From positions 1 through 64,000 of the forward strand of contig JAIEMT010000005.1 of the NCBI GenBank assembly GCA_019751945.1: 64,000 nt of DNA, written 5' to 3'. Source of the DNA: a bacterium. GTDB lineage: Bacteria > Bdellovibrionota > UBA1018. The translations under genes and the position numbers were made by a program. The stretch's first letter is position 1. Each line of letters starts with the position of its first letter. Under the pieces are notes generated by a model. The model ran no database searches, was not told the origin of the DNA, and saw only the letters and a program-made list of their open reading frames with translations. Of this stretch, positions 15,768-25,853 are shown piece by piece.

Positions 15768-16925
15768 TTAAAACGACCGGTCTGGAATTTCTGTCGGAAG
15801 CTGGCCGGGATCCTTCCCTGCTTTTTCCCAAGCAGCACGAACCTTGGCTAAGAACTCTTTTTGAAATCGTTCTCTAGAAAATTGAGAGGCTCGATCTCGG
15901 CAATCTTGTTCACTGAACCGGCCAGGGTTCGCCTCTAACTGGTCTACCGCTTCCATCAAACCTTCCACGGTTTGATGCTCAAACAAAATTCCGGTTCGAT
16001 CGGTGACTGTATCGAGCGCCCCACCTTTGCCATACGCAATGACCGGCATCCCAGCGGCCATCGCTTCCAGGGGTGTGATGCCAAAATCTTCTAAGCCCGG
16101 AAAAACCAAAGCCCTACATTTTGCATAGAGATCAGTAATAGCAGCGTTGGAAAGCGATCCTAGAAGCTGAACGGTCGGTCCCGCTTTCTTTTTTAGCTTG
16201 GAATAATCTTGGCCGGAACCCACAATCATCAACGAACGCTTCATCCGATTGAAGGCCTCAATGGCTAGGTCAATTCTTTTGTACGGCGCAAATGCGCCGA
16301 TCATAAAATAACTCGAGCCCGATTTCCTTTCACACTTCGCAAATCTCTGCAAATTGACGAACGGAAAGACGACGCTCGCTTCTCGGCCATAATGGGTTTT
16401 GATTTGGTCCGCAATATAATGACTGTTCGCCACCAATGCATCGACCCGATCTTCACCACTGGATTGACGATCCCAATTGCAAAGGTACTTCCGCACCGAT
16501 CGAGCGGCCATTCGAGTGGCGATCGAGGCGCGACCTGGACCAAAGTAATCGTCGAAGCGGTCCCACATGTAGCGCATGGGAGCGTGGACGTAGCTCATAT
16601 GCACCGACCCTGGTGGCTTTCGAATTCCCTTAGCCACGCAATGAGAGGAAGAAATCACCAAGTCAAAATCCTTCAGCTCGAAGCTTTCAATCATCTGAGG
16701 CATGAGCGGAAGGAAGTGGCGGTAGCGTCTTTCCGCTTTGGGCACCTTCTGAAGCCAGCTCGTATGCCGCTTCAAAGTGGTGATCATAGGAGAAGTCGAA
16801 CCCGGAATATAAAGAAGCGTGTAAAGCTCGGCCTTCGGAAAAAGTTCGGCGATCGCTTCCAACACGTATTCGCCCCCGCGCATGCCGGTGAGCCAATCGT
16901 GTACTAAAGCGACCTTCAAATTCAT
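15768..16925 (-). CDS. Family 4 glycosyltransferase
   Basis: The 385-residue GT-B enzyme begins KVALVHDWLTGMRGGE, the donor-site Gly-rich loop of WbaZ-like mannosyltransferases, and contains the EDFGITPLEAMAAGMPVIA block that binds the nucleotide sugar. It probably adds a sugar, perhaps mannose, to a surface polysaccharide or O-antigen unit at the cytoplasmic face. The start overlaps the stop of the UXS gene as ATGA, so translation is coupled. It is the last gene of the minus-strand operon. Confidence 0.92.
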   Translation of the reverse strand: MNLKVALVHDWLTGMRGGEYVLEAIAELFPKAELYTLLYIPGSTSPMITTLKRHTSWLQKVPKAERRYRHFLPLMPQMIESFELKDFDLVISSSHCVAKGIRKPPGSVHMSYVHAPMRYMWDRFDDYFGPGRASIATRMAARSVRKYLCNWDRQSSGEDRVDALVANSHYIADQIKTHYGREASVVFPFVNLQRFAKCERKSGSSYFMIGAFAPYKRIDLAIEAFNRMKRSLMIVGSGQDYSKLKKKAGPTVQLLGSLSNAAITDLYAKCRALVFPGLEDFGITPLEAMAAGMPVIAYGKGGALDTVTDRTGILFEHQTVEGLMEAVDQLEANPGRFSEQDCRDRASQFSRERFQKEFLAKVRAAWEKAGKDPGQLPTEIPDRSF

Positions 16926-17908
16926 TTTACCTTCAGTTGCTTCTTAAAGTCCTCGAGCGTGTGACGAAGTCCTTCATCTAAACCCACCTTCGGGCTCCAA
17001 CCCAAATGGGTTTTGGCACGAGTGATATCGGGACATCGTCGGCGAGGATCGTCTTCACGAGCAGGTAAGTGCTGAATGGGTGAAGAACTGCCCACGGCTT
17101 TGTTCACAGCCTGAGCAAATTCTAAAATAGTATTCTCGGTAGGATTGCCGATATTGCACGGCTGTTTGAAATCGCTTTCAAACAAGCGAACAATTCCGTC
17201 TACCAAGTCCGAGACGTAACAGAAACTTCGCGTCTGTTTTCCTTCGCCGTGCACGGTAAGCGGCTTGCCTGACATCGCCTGCACCAATAGTTCCGGTACC
17301 ACGCGGCCGTCGTTCGGGCGCATGCGGGGACCATAGGTATTAAAGATACGAACAATTCGCGCATTCAGCTGTTTTCCAACCTTATTGCCCTTCATCACGC
17401 CACGAGCAGCAGTGCTGACATAGGCTTCAGCGAAACGTTTCGTTTCGTCGTAGCATGCGCGGGGACCAATCGTGTTCACATTGCCCCAATAGTCCTCTTT
17501 CTGAGGATGTTCGAGCGGATCACCGTAAATTTCAGAAGTAGATGCTACGATGTAACGAGCTTTGTACTTCATAGCGAGATCGACCGTACGCATCGTGCCC
17601 AAGCTATCGACTGCTAAAATTTCAAATGGGATCTTTGCAAAATCCACCGGACTCGCAGGACAAGCAAAGTGGAAAACGCCAAAGAGCTTGTGCTTTTTGA
17701 AAAACTTAAATTTTTTCTCAGGAATGGGTTCGCAAGTATCCCATTCTAAAAATTGAAAATTTTTATTCTTTAGTGCTTCAGCCAGATTCTTTTTTGAACC
17801 GGTGATGAAGTTATCAATTCCACTGACTGCGTATCCCTTCTTTAGAAGTAAATCGCAGATGTGTGATCCAATAAATCCAGCCGCCCCCGTAATAAAAACG
17901 TGCTTCAT
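16922..17908 (-). CDS. UDP-glucuronate decarboxylase-like epimerase/dehydratase
   Basis: The 328-residue short-chain dehydrogenase-fold protein has GAAGFIGSH for NAD binding, the catalytic YDETK (Tyr and Lys), STSEIYGDP, and YGPRMRPNDGRVV with RSFCYVSDLV, the combination typical of UDP-xylose synthases. It would convert UDP-glucuronate to UDP-xylose. The segment after the decarboxylase region holds a short insertion (near VMKGNKVGKQ) relative to what I expect. A perfect AAGGAG precedes the ATG. The neighbouring GT4 genes are likely users of the product. A related 4,6-dehydratase activity cannot be fully excluded. Confidence 0.88.
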   Translation of the reverse strand: MKHVFITGAAGFIGSHICDLLLKKGYAVSGIDNFITGSKKNLAEALKNKNFQFLEWDTCEPIPEKKFKFFKKHKLFGVFHFACPASPVDFAKIPFEILAVDSLGTMRTVDLAMKYKARYIVASTSEIYGDPLEHPQKEDYWGNVNTIGPRACYDETKRFAEAYVSTAARGVMKGNKVGKQLNARIVRIFNTYGPRMRPNDGRVVPELLVQAMSGKPLTVHGEGKQTRSFCYVSDLVDGIVRLFESDFKQPCNIGNPTENTILEFAQAVNKAVGSSSPIQHLPAREDDPRRRCPDITRAKTHLGWSPKVGLDEGLRHTLEDFKKQLKVK

Positions 17909-17928
17909 AGGTCTCCTTACCTGTTTTG

Positions 17929-19071
17929 CTAGTTCTCTATTTTTAGCATACGGCGGTAGATGTGGTCCATGGATTGTCCAAGGCGTTGGATGCTAAAATG
18001 TTCTAGCAGAGCGCGACGATTCTCCAAGGACGGGGATTTCAACTCCCCTCGCTGCACCTTTGCAAAACTTTCCGTCCAGCCTTGAAGATCGTGGGGTTCC
18101 AGCCAAATCACACATGAACCTTGATCGCTCTGTAAAGGACGGACCCCTTCTTGTACCGGCGGAATTTTGGCAGTAACGACCGGCACTCCGGAACAAAGTG
18201 CCTCGATGGGAGGAAGCCCGAATCCTTCGTAAGTCGAAGGGAAGTAAAGTGCAGCCGCGCCCTGCAGGAGCGCTCGAATCTGGTCCCCACTAATGAAATC
18301 GCTTAAACAGACAATACTCTTATTCTTAAGCGCTTCTTCGGGAATTTCGGATCGCTCACAGGTCAGAACCAACGGCCACGCCTCTGTTCCCGTTTTCTTT
18401 TGGTAGTCTTGATGTGCCGCAATCAGAATTTGTAAATTTTTATGCGGTTTGGAATTTGCCAAGCTAACGAAGTACTTCCCTTTCACCAGACCGTGGCGAA
18501 TTAAAATTCCATCTAACTCCGAGTCAGAAATCATCTCGCCAAACCGAGGTTCGATCGCGTTGTAAACAATTTCAATGGCCGACTCGTTCCGACCCAACCA
18601 GTCCGCAATCTCTTTTCGAGAGAACTCTGAAATGCTCAAAACACTTCGAGCTTTTTTCGCGAAACGCTTTAGTACCAGCTGATAATAAATTTTTTGTCCC
18701 GTGCCGCCGTAATGCAGATGATTCAAATCGTGAATGGTCACGACATGGGGACACGGCGAATCCCAAAGACTCGAAAAACTGGGACTGTGATAAAGACCCG
18801 CACCAGATTCCTTCAAGATCCGCGAAATTTCGAACATCTCCAACTTGCTCAAAAAAGGGGACTCGGTAGGAATGCATCGAAACGATGAAAGCGTCGGACA
18901 TTTAAAATCTTTGCGAACCAAGAAGACCGGTTCGTAGGGAAGCTCTCCCTGATCCCGAATTTCTGCCAATCCCTGGGCCATCAACGAAACATACCGCGCA
19001 ATTCCATGCCCGCGCGGTCCGATCATGCGCCCATCGATGACAACGACGGGAAGATTCGCTCTCGAGGTCAT
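17929..19071 (-). CDS. Family 4 glycosyltransferase
   Basis: The 380-residue GT-B enzyme has an N-terminal HGIARYVSLMAQGL acceptor-side loop, an SISEFSRKEIADWLG motif and the donor-binding YEGFGLPPIEALCSGVPVVT block with its Glu pair. It belongs to the broad group that builds O-antigen or exopolysaccharide repeats. It starts three bases after the ligase stop codon and is followed, 20 bases on, by the UXS gene. The sugar transferred is unknown. Confidence 0.92.
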   Translation of the reverse strand: MTSRANLPVVVIDGRMIGPRGHGIARYVSLMAQGLAEIRDQGELPYEPVFLVRKDFKCPTLSSFRCIPTESPFLSKLEMFEISRILKESGAGLYHSPSFSSLWDSPCPHVVTIHDLNHLHYGGTGQKIYYQLVLKRFAKKARSVLSISEFSRKEIADWLGRNESAIEIVYNAIEPRFGEMISDSELDGILIRHGLVKGKYFVSLANSKPHKNLQILIAAHQDYQKKTGTEAWPLVLTCERSEIPEEALKNKSIVCLSDFISGDQIRALLQGAAALYFPSTYEGFGLPPIEALCSGVPVVTAKIPPVQEGVRPLQSDQGSCVIWLEPHDLQGWTESFAKVQRGELKSPSLENRRALLEHFSIQRLGQSMDHIYRRMLKIEN

Positions 19072-19074
19072 GCC

Positions 19075-20340
19075 CTAAGCTTTCCCAGATTTCGGCCACT
19101 TTTGCCACAATAACACCCAGGCCATCACCCACATCAGCTGATGGATGACCTTTCCTTCCCAGAAGTTTACTTGAGTGAGTCCGTTGAGCTGTAGGACAAT
19201 GAGTGCGCAAAAAATTCCCCAACCCAAATTCGGTGCTGTCTTCGAAGCCTTCACGGCCTTCCAGCAGAGATACAGGGTTCCTCCCACCCAAAATAGCCAC
19301 GCTAAAAGTCCGACAATACCTGTACCTGCGGCCATTTCCAAAACCATGTTATGAGCATGACCGACGAAGTAAATCTCTCCGTGGGTTTCCTTCTGCTTAA
19401 AAGAATTCTCGGCCGCTTCATAAGTATGCTTCCAACCGACTCCCGTGAGGGGACGAGCTTTAAAGAACTCGTAGTTCACTTGCCACAAACGGTAGCGATC
19501 GAGTTGCCCCATTTGACTATTTAGACGGCTTTGAATCATCGGAAGTTGCGAAGCGGCAATCGCGAGGAGGCCGGCGGTAACCACCGACGGAGCCCTCCAT
19601 TTCTTCGGAATCACTCCCAACAACCAAATGAGAATGCCCAAAGGTAACGCCAGCCAAAGAGTTCTGGAGTATGTGGCGTAGAGAGTAATGGCGCCAGCAA
19701 TGGCTCCCACCCAGAGCAGCTTTTTATTCACCCAGGAACACTTGGCTTTCTCACGATTGCTCAAAAGTTCCAGTGTCGCGAAAAATGGAAAAATCAAGAT
19801 ACTGGCAATCGAGAGATGATGCCCCAAAAACAAAGTCGAATGATAGAGCGAGGTCAGAGGAATCGGTTGCTTCCTAGGCCACCCCGTCTTGTGTTGAATG
19901 ACGCCAATGACTGCCATCACTAGAAAGGTAAAAATCCAAATCGACAGGACTTGAACGACGTCACGCGACTTCAACTGACGGAGTGCCACTACCAAAACAA
20001 ACGGCCAAAACAAATACCAGGCCTTCAAAAGATCCGGGAAGAATCGAATCTGAATTTGATGCTTCCCGATCCAGACGGGCCAAATCAGGGCAGCTAGCAA
20101 ACTCAGGGCACAAGCCCCCGCCAGAAGGAGAGAGAGTTTTAGAAAAATTCTAGAACCACGATTCTCTCGATATTCTTTTACAAAGAGTTTCTTCAGATTT
20201 GAAAAACTGCCGGCACTAAAAATCAATCCTAAGAAAACGAGCGCGGCCCCAATATTCATAGGAGCCATGGCCAGCAGTGTAGTTACCGCGTAGAGCCCGA
20301 GGCACCAGACCAAGATTTTTTTCCGTTCGAATTCAGACAT
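19075..20340 (-). CDS. O-antigen ligase/polymerase family membrane protein
   Basis: The 421-residue protein has about twelve hydrophobic helices and a large periplasmic loop containing TGVGWKHTYEAAE and HAHNMVLEMAAGTGIVGL, the Wzy_C/WaaL-type pattern with the conserved His. It could join an undecaprenyl-linked glycan to lipid A core or polymerise repeats. Sequence alone does not separate the two. A GGGGGA six bases before the ATG at 20340 supports a start that overlaps the upstream gene by 58 bases. It heads a glycan operon with the two GT4 genes and the UXS gene. Confidence 0.85.
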   Translation of the reverse strand: MSEFERKKILVWCLGLYAVTTLLAMAPMNIGAALVFLGLIFSAGSFSNLKKLFVKEYRENRGSRIFLKLSLLLAGACALSLLAALIWPVWIGKHQIQIRFFPDLLKAWYLFWPFVLVVALRQLKSRDVVQVLSIWIFTFLVMAVIGVIQHKTGWPRKQPIPLTSLYHSTLFLGHHLSIASILIFPFFATLELLSNREKAKCSWVNKKLLWVGAIAGAITLYATYSRTLWLALPLGILIWLLGVIPKKWRAPSVVTAGLLAIAASQLPMIQSRLNSQMGQLDRYRLWQVNYEFFKARPLTGVGWKHTYEAAENSFKQKETHGEIYFVGHAHNMVLEMAAGTGIVGLLAWLFWVGGTLYLCWKAVKASKTAPNLGWGIFCALIVLQLNGLTQVNFWEGKVIHQLMWVMAWVLLWQKWPKSGKA

Positions 20341-21182
20341 GCAGTTCCCCCATCGACGATCCCCAATCTTGCGAGAGCAAAATCATAGCGCGTCGGATCC
20401 TTCGGATCGTATTCGCGCAAACTCTGAGTCGCCTCGACGGCCATCTTCCAATTGACCGACTTTCGCTGGCTCAGACCCAAGTAGCGAGACACCCGCGCAA
20501 CATGCGTGTCGAGCGGAAGCACCAGCTGATCCGATCGCAGCGATCGACCTGGCGCCGCTTGAGCCAACAGCGGACTCCCCAAAGTCCAAAGCCCCGGATC
20601 CAAAGAATCCTTTCTCCCCATCCAACGCAAAAACATGCACCACCGTTTGCAACAGCTCCCATCCGAAGGCGCGGTGAGAAGGTATTCAAAAGATTTTCCA
20701 CTCGAGAAGCGGAATTCTTTTTTCCAGCGTCTCCAGTCGCTCATCAGTCCATTGAGGCCGATCTCAAAATTCAAATGGTCGGGAGAGTGATGGTTCAAAA
20801 AATGAGAACCCAAAGAACCGTACTCTCGCCAAGATCGACTGAGCAGTAAGAAAAGCAATACCACGTCCGGCCCAGTGTTAAAGCGATGAACGAATTTTGA
20901 AAACGCACGACGCGCGTCAGAGACTCGACTGGCGTCGTCGAGACTTCGAACAAATGCGGAGGGACTTTTTGCCAAGCTCCCCAGGAGTTCAATGACACCG
21001 GTAATCGAATTGCGAATCTGTTTTACATTGCCGTAGGCCAAGACGGCGGAAACTAATGCAATCGCCTCTTGGTCCCACGGTTCGTTGTAGCGATGAACAA
21101 ACTCCAGGGGATCCGAACCGAGGTGACGCGGGTGGTGATACTTCTCGAAGAGGTCGTCTAAATATTTCTGTAAGGAGGCCAA
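20283..21182 (-). CDS. TIGR02757 (DUF2400) family protein
   Basis: The 299-residue protein begins LQKYLDDLFEKYH, contains the DQEAIALVSAVLAYGNVKQIRNS block and later LDTHVARVSRYLGL. This is the all-helical TIGR02757 fold, which resembles helix-hairpin-helix DNA glycosylases. The activity of the family is not established to my knowledge. The start is a TTG at 21182, the earliest position consistent with family length. Its 3' end overlaps the O-antigen ligase gene in a different frame for 58 bases. Confidence 0.85.
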   Translation of the reverse strand: MASLQKYLDDLFEKYHHPRHLGSDPLEFVHRYNEPWDQEAIALVSAVLAYGNVKQIRNSITGVIELLGSLAKSPSAFVRSLDDASRVSDARRAFSKFVHRFNTGPDVVLLFLLLSRSWREYGSLGSHFLNHHSPDHLNFEIGLNGLMSDWRRWKKEFRFSSGKSFEYLLTAPSDGSCCKRWCMFLRWMGRKDSLDPGLWTLGSPLLAQAAPGRSLRSDQLVLPLDTHVARVSRYLGLSQRKSVNWKMAVEATQSLREYDPKDPTRYDFALARLGIVDGGTACLNSNGKKSWSGASGSTR

Positions 21183-21229
21183 GCCAAACTCATTACTCCA
21201 GAATCGATCTATGGTACATGCAAAGGACG

Positions 21230-21784
21230 ATGAGACGCGGGTTTCAAACAGCCGTCACTTTGATTGCCTTGGTGAGTTTTCAGACTGCTGCTCTAGCGGC
21301 CAACACCAAGCCTCTTCAAACAGAAGCCCCGGCGCCCCTGAGGCAGCCCACTCCCCAAGATCATTTCGACTGTAATCGGGAGTTCCTCTACCGAGGCAAT
21401 GTCCTGAAATGCGACTCGGATCGCGCTGCCGACGGCGCAGGCCTCCGACCGATTTTAAGTCCCGTCCCCAACGCGATCTCGGAATTGGATGCCTATCAAA
21501 AGTCACGCAACAGCGCGAAAATCTTCGGATATACCGGAACCTTAGGGGTTGCAGCGGTGGCCGGGGGATGGATTGCTGGTCACCAGATTCAAGGAGACCG
21601 GGGAATCATTGTCCGAAACACGGTCGCAGGCATCGGGGTTCTCCTGCTGGTTGGGAGTCTGCTCGGCGGACTTATCTTGTTGAATATCAGCGAGAATCAC
21701 TTGTATGATGCGGTCAAGAATTATAATACAGCTAAACCGAATGACCCGATTGAACTGAGATTTAGCCATCAGTTCAGTCTCTAG
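21230..21784 (+). CDS. Secreted or membrane protein of unknown function
   Basis: The 184-residue protein has a signal peptide ending near ALA (residues 1-23), a region with two Cys residues (DCNREF and LKCDSD) and, near the C-terminus, two hydrophobic segments (about 95-115 and 130-150). The ATG at 21230 has AAGGA very close upstream and a TATGGT box about 15 bases away. An in-frame ATG at 21218 is an alternative. No family is recognised. It is divergent from the TIGR02757 gene and precedes carB by 33 bases. Confidence 0.6.
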   Translation: MRRGFQTAVTLIALVSFQTAALAANTKPLQTEAPAPLRQPTPQDHFDCNREFLYRGNVLKCDSDRAADGAGLRPILSPVPNAISELDAYQKSRNSAKIFGYTGTLGVAAVAGGWIAGHQIQGDRGIIVRNTVAGIGVLLLVGSLLGGLILLNISENHLYDAVKNYNTAKPNDPIELRFSHQFSL

Positions 21785-21817
21785 GTGAAGCTTGTAGTCA
21801 GCCTGTGAGAAGTCGTC

Positions 21818-24800
21818 ATGCCTAAGCGTCAGGACATTCAAAGTATCCTCGTAATCGGAAGTGGTCCTATTGTTATTGGACAAGCCTGTGAGTTTGATTA
21901 CTCGGGCACCCAAGCTCTCAAGGCTCTCAAAGAAGAAGGTTATAAAGTCATCCTGGTGAATTCGAATCCGGCCACGATCATGACGGATCCGGATCTCTCC
22001 GATCGCGTCTACGTGGAACCGCTCAACGTTCATTTCTTAGAGCGCATCATTGAAAAAGAAAGACCGGATGCTCTCCTTCCAACCATGGGTGGACAAACTG
22101 CGCTCAACCTCACCATGGCGCTGCATGAAAAAGGGATCTTAGAAAAATACGGAGTGAAACTCCTTGGCGCCAATCCCGAAGCCATCAAAAAAGCGGAAGA
22201 CCGCGAAACTTTCAAAGCCATCATGGATTCCATCGGAGTGGACTCCGCCCGAAGTGCAGTGGCCCGTTCGATCGAAGATGGTCATAAAATTATTCAGAAG
22301 CTGGGCCTCCCCCTGATTCTTCGCCCGTCGTTTACTCTCGGCGGGGAAGGCGGCGGAACCGCTCACACCGAAGAAGACTTCTTACAGAAGCTGGAACGCG
22401 CACTCTTTCTTTCACCCACGCACGATGTCCTCGTTGAAGAGAGCTTGTTGGGTTGGAAAGAATTTGAACTCGAAGTGGTTCGCGACCGCAAAGACAACGT
22501 GGTCATCATTTGCTCGATTGAGAATTTTGACCCGATGGGCGTACACACCGGCGACAGCATCACTGTGGCACCGGCACAAACGCTTACGGACCGCGAGTAC
22601 CAAAATCTTCGCGACCAGTCGATTCGCATCATCCGTGCCATTGGCGTTGAAACCGGCGGATCCAACATTCAGTTTGCAGTAGAACCGAATAGCGGACGAG
22701 TGATCGTCATTGAAATGAATCCCCGCGTGTCGCGCTCGAGCGCATTGGCTTCAAAAGCTACTGGCTTTCCAATTGCGAGAGTAGCGGCGAAACTAGCGGT
22801 CGGTTACACCCTCGATGAACTCACCAACGACATCACGGGTACGACGCCCTGTAGTTTTGAACCGAGCATCGATTACGTTGTGACCAAGATTCCGCGATTC
22901 GATTTTGAAAAGTTTCGTCCCTCTGAGCCCATCCTCACCACCCAGATGAAATCCGTGGGAGAAGTGATGGCCATTGGCAGAACCTTCGAAGAGTCTCTGG
23001 GCAAAGCCCTTGCGGGCTTGGAAGTCGACCACCCTTGGCCAAAACCGATGGGGGAACTGAAGAACCTTCCCGACTCTGTGAAGAACATGGACTTGATCAG
23101 CACCCCCACTCCCTATCGGATGTGGGCAATTGCAGACGCCCTTCGAAACGGTTCGTCACCAGCAGAAGTCTCTCGAAAATCTGGAATCGATCGCTGGTTC
23201 TTAGAGCGCATCTCCACTTACCTGAGCTTTGAAAAGAAACTCAAAGCTGAGAAATGGCCGGTCTCCGCTGCTCTTTTGAAAGAAGCTAAAACAAAAGGGT
23301 GGACCGATCGTGCGATTGCAAACCTTCTCGGGATCTCTGAAGAAAAAATTCGTCTAGACCGGGAGAAGATGGAGATTCACGGTGCCTTCCACTGTGTGGA
23401 CACTTGCGCTGCCGAATTCGAAGCCAAGACCCCCTACCTTTATAGTAGCTACGAGGGCGAAGACGAATCGCGCACCTCTTCGAAAACCAAAGTCATGGTT
23501 CTGGGTGGCGGACCGAACCGCATTGGACAAGGCATCGAATTCGACTACTGCTGCGTTCACGCAGCGATGTCCTTGAGGCAATCTGGAATTGAAACCGTCA
23601 TGGTCAATTCGAACCCTGAAACGGTCAGCACCGACTTTGATATTTCGGATCGGTTGTACTTTGAACCGCTCACTCCCGAACATGTTTTGAACATTGCCCG
23701 AATTGAAAAACCGCTCGGAGCTATTGTCCAGTTCGGTGGGCAAACTCCGCTAAAAATTGCGAAAGCCTTAGAAAGAGGCGGCCTGAAAATTTTAGGTACC
23801 TCGACAGCCAGCATCGACTTGGCCGAAGATCGCGAAAAAACTTCTGCCATCGTGGCCGAATTGAAAGCCCTGGGTCTTGAGCAACCCGAAGCCACCATTG
23901 CCAACAACCACAAAGAGGCCATTGAGCGCGCAAAGGCTCTCGGCTACCCCGTCTTAGTTCGTCCCTCTTACGTCTTGGGCGGAAAAGCGATGCGTATCGT
24001 GCACAGCGAAGAGGGTATGAAGCAGTGGATTGATGAAGCCCTTACAGTGAGCGGTGAACATCCCGTTTTGATTGACCGCTTCTTGAATCGCGCTACCGAA
24101 GTGGATGTGGATGCCTTAAGTGACGGAAAAGAAACTGTCGTCGCGGGTTTGATGGAGCACATCGAAGAAGCTGGCATTCACTCCGGCGACAGCGCATGCT
24201 GCCTCCCCGTCTTTACACTTTCGGTGAATATCTGCGACCGCATTCGGACTTATACCCGTGAACTGGCAAAGCGCTTGAAAGTTATCGGCCTCATGAACGT
24301 TCAATACGCCATTCAAGGTGACCGAATTTTCTTACTCGAAGTCAATCCACGGGGCTCCCGAACTATTCCCTTTATCAGCAAGGCGATTCGCAAACCGCTC
24401 GCTAAACTGGCCGTCCAAGTGATGCTCGGTAAATCACTGCATGATCTCGGAATTCGTGAAGACATGGATCTGAACTTAGACACCTACAATGTCAAAGCTC
24501 CGGTCTTCCCGTTTAATAAATTTCCGGGAGTCGATGTGCTGCTCGGACCTGAAATGAAATCCACCGGTGAAGTCATGGGTCGCGGAAGAACGTTTGCCGG
24601 AGCTTACGCAAAAGCCCTGGGTGCTGCCGGAATGCCCCTGCCCCAGAGCGGTGATATTTTTCTCTCTATTCGTGACGAAGACAAGGCCGAGATTCTCCCG
24701 ATTGCTCGCGGCTTAAAAGATTTAGGATTCAAAATCTGGGCGACTCGAGGGTCGGCGGAATTTCTAAACGGTCATGACATTGGCGCTCACCCCATCAACA

Positions 24801-25027
24801 AGGTTCGAGAGGGATCTCCTCATTGCGTTGACGCCATTCGCGAAGGTCGCTTTAGCTTGGTGATCAACACGACTTCTGATGAAGGCGCGATTCGCGACAG
24901 CTTCTCGATTCGTCGGGCGGCTTTGGAAAAGAAAATCCCCTACAGCACCGTTGTTTCATCAGCGCGCGCAATGCTGGAAGCCATTCGCGAAGAAAGAAAG
25001 GGCCCGTTGGAGGTCCTACCACTATGA
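21818..25027 (+). CDS. carB: Carbamoyl-phosphate synthase large subunit
   Basis: The 1069-residue protein contains two ATP-grasp halves, the first starting with [20 protein letters not shown] and the second near residue 565 with [21 protein letters not shown], and a C-terminal MGS-like regulatory domain. Length is standard. It makes carbamoyl phosphate from bicarbonate, ammonia from the CarA glutaminase, and two ATP, for pyrimidine and arginine synthesis. carA is not adjacent. A GAGAAG precedes the ATG. The next gene overlaps the stop by four bases. Confidence 0.98.
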   Translation: MPKRQDIQSILVIGSGPIVIGQACEFDYSGTQALKALKEEGYKVILVNSNPATIMTDPDLSDRVYVEPLNVHFLERIIEKERPDALLPTMGGQTALNLTMALHEKGILEKYGVKLLGANPEAIKKAEDRETFKAIMDSIGVDSARSAVARSIEDGHKIIQKLGLPLILRPSFTLGGEGGGTAHTEEDFLQKLERALFLSPTHDVLVEESLLGWKEFELEVVRDRKDNVVIICSIENFDPMGVHTGDSITVAPAQTLTDREYQNLRDQSIRIIRAIGVETGGSNIQFAVEPNSGRVIVIEMNPRVSRSSALASKATGFPIARVAAKLAVGYTLDELTNDITGTTPCSFEPSIDYVVTKIPRFDFEKFRPSEPILTTQMKSVGEVMAIGRTFEESLGKALAGLEVDHPWPKPMGELKNLPDSVKNMDLISTPTPYRMWAIADALRNGSSPAEVSRKSGIDRWFLERISTYLSFEKKLKAEKWPVSAALLKEAKTKGWTDRAIANLLGISEEKIRLDREKMEIHGAFHCVDTCAAEFEAKTPYLYSSYEGEDESRTSSKTKVMVLGGGPNRIGQGIEFDYCCVHAAMSLRQSGIETVMVNSNPETVSTDFDISDRLYFEPLTPEHVLNIARIEKPLGAIVQFGGQTPLKIAKALERGGLKILGTSTASIDLAEDREKTSAIVAELKALGLEQPEATIANNHKEAIERAKALGYPVLVRPSYVLGGKAMRIVHSEEGMKQWIDEALTVSGEHPVLIDRFLNRATEVDVDALSDGKETVVAGLMEHIEEAGIHSGDSACCLPVFTLSVNICDRIRTYTRELAKRLKVIGLMNVQYAIQGDRIFLLEVNPRGSRTIPFISKAIRKPLAKLAVQVMLGKSLHDLGIREDMDLNLDTYNVKAPVFPFNKFPGVDVLLGPEMKSTGEVMGRGRTFAGAYAKALGAAGMPLPQSGDIFLSIRDEDKAEILPIARGLKDLGFKIWATRGSAEFLNGHDIGAHPINKVREGSPHCVDAIREGRFSLVINTTSDEGAIRDSFSIRRAALEKKIPYSTVVSSARAMLEAIREERKGPLEVLPL

Positions 25028-25326
25028 TGGAAGGCGCGACTGGAGCGTGCTGGTACTGCCATTCTCAGCTCGAACATTTGGACTACGGGCGGGCCGACAC
25101 TTGTAAAAAATGCGGCCGAGACACTCGCGTTTGTAAGAATTGCGAATTTTATGACAAGAATTACAACAACGAGTGTAGAGAATCTCAGGCGGATCGGACT
25201 ACCGAAAAGGAAAAGTCCAATTTTTGCGATTACTTCAAGCCCACCAGCAAAGTCTCTGGAAATGCCGGGGCTGAACGCACTGCCCTGAAGTCAGCCGCTG
25301 AAGCGTTATTTAAGAAGAAAACCTAA
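25024..25326 (+). CDS. Small zinc-ribbon-like protein
   Basis: The 100-residue protein begins with ACWYCHSQL, then [24 protein letters not shown] and NFCDYF. Three CxxC pairs and two further Cys residues predict two structural zinc sites. The C-terminal third is polar and Lys-rich. The start overlaps the carB stop as ATGA, so it is co-translated. I know no function for it. Proteins of this sort often sit near greA or carB in related genomes, but I cannot check that here. Confidence 0.75.
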   Translation: MMEGATGACWYCHSQLEHLDYGRADTCKKCGRDTRVCKNCEFYDKNYNNECRESQADRTTEKEKSNFCDYFKPTSKVSGNAGAERTALKSAAEALFKKKT

Positions 25327-25352
25327 AATAACTGTGCTAAGAAATCGGGCTT

Positions 25353-25853
25353 ATGTCGCAGGAAACAACAACAGTAACCTCAGACAAAGTACCCATGACG
25401 GTCAATGGCAAAAAGCGCCTCGACGAGGAGCTCAAGCACTTAATGACTGTGGAACGTCCGGCAGTCATTAAAGCCATTGAAGTCGCGCGAGGTCACGGGG
25501 ACCTTTCTGAGAACGCGGACTATTCCGCTGCCAAAGAGCGACAGAGTTTTATTGAAGGCCGCATTCAGGAGATCAATGCCAAGATGGCTCGTTGCCAAGT
25601 CATTGATCCCACGACCATCAAAACAGAGAAGATTGTTTTTGGTGCAACGGTTGTGATCGAAGAACAAGAAACCGGCAAATCGATTACGTATCAGATCGTC
25701 GGTGTGGATGAAGCGGATATTAAAAACAGCAAAATTGGAATCACCTCACCGATCGCCCGTGCTTTGATTGGAAAATCGGCCGGGGATGAAGTGGTGGTTA
25801 ATGCTCCCAAGGGATCCATCAAATACGACGTCATCGAAGTCCGTTACGAGTAA
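25353..25853 (+). CDS. greA: Transcription elongation factor GreA
   Basis: The 166-residue protein matches GreA. The N-terminal coiled coil includes MTVNGKKRLDEELKHL and ARGHGDLSENADYSAAKERQ with the acidic tip, and the C-terminal FKBP-like domain runs from FGATVV to the end. GreA inserts through the RNA polymerase secondary channel and stimulates cleavage of backtracked RNA. The ATG at 25353 adds a 14-residue Thr/Ser-rich extension compared with the usual start at MTVNG. No clear ribosome-binding site precedes either. Confidence 0.96.
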   Translation: MSQETTTVTSDKVPMTVNGKKRLDEELKHLMTVERPAVIKAIEVARGHGDLSENADYSAAKERQSFIEGRIQEINAKMARCQVIDPTTIKTEKIVFGATVVIEEQETGKSITYQIVGVDEADIKNSKIGITSPIARALIGKSAGDEVVVNAPKGSIKYDVIEVRYE

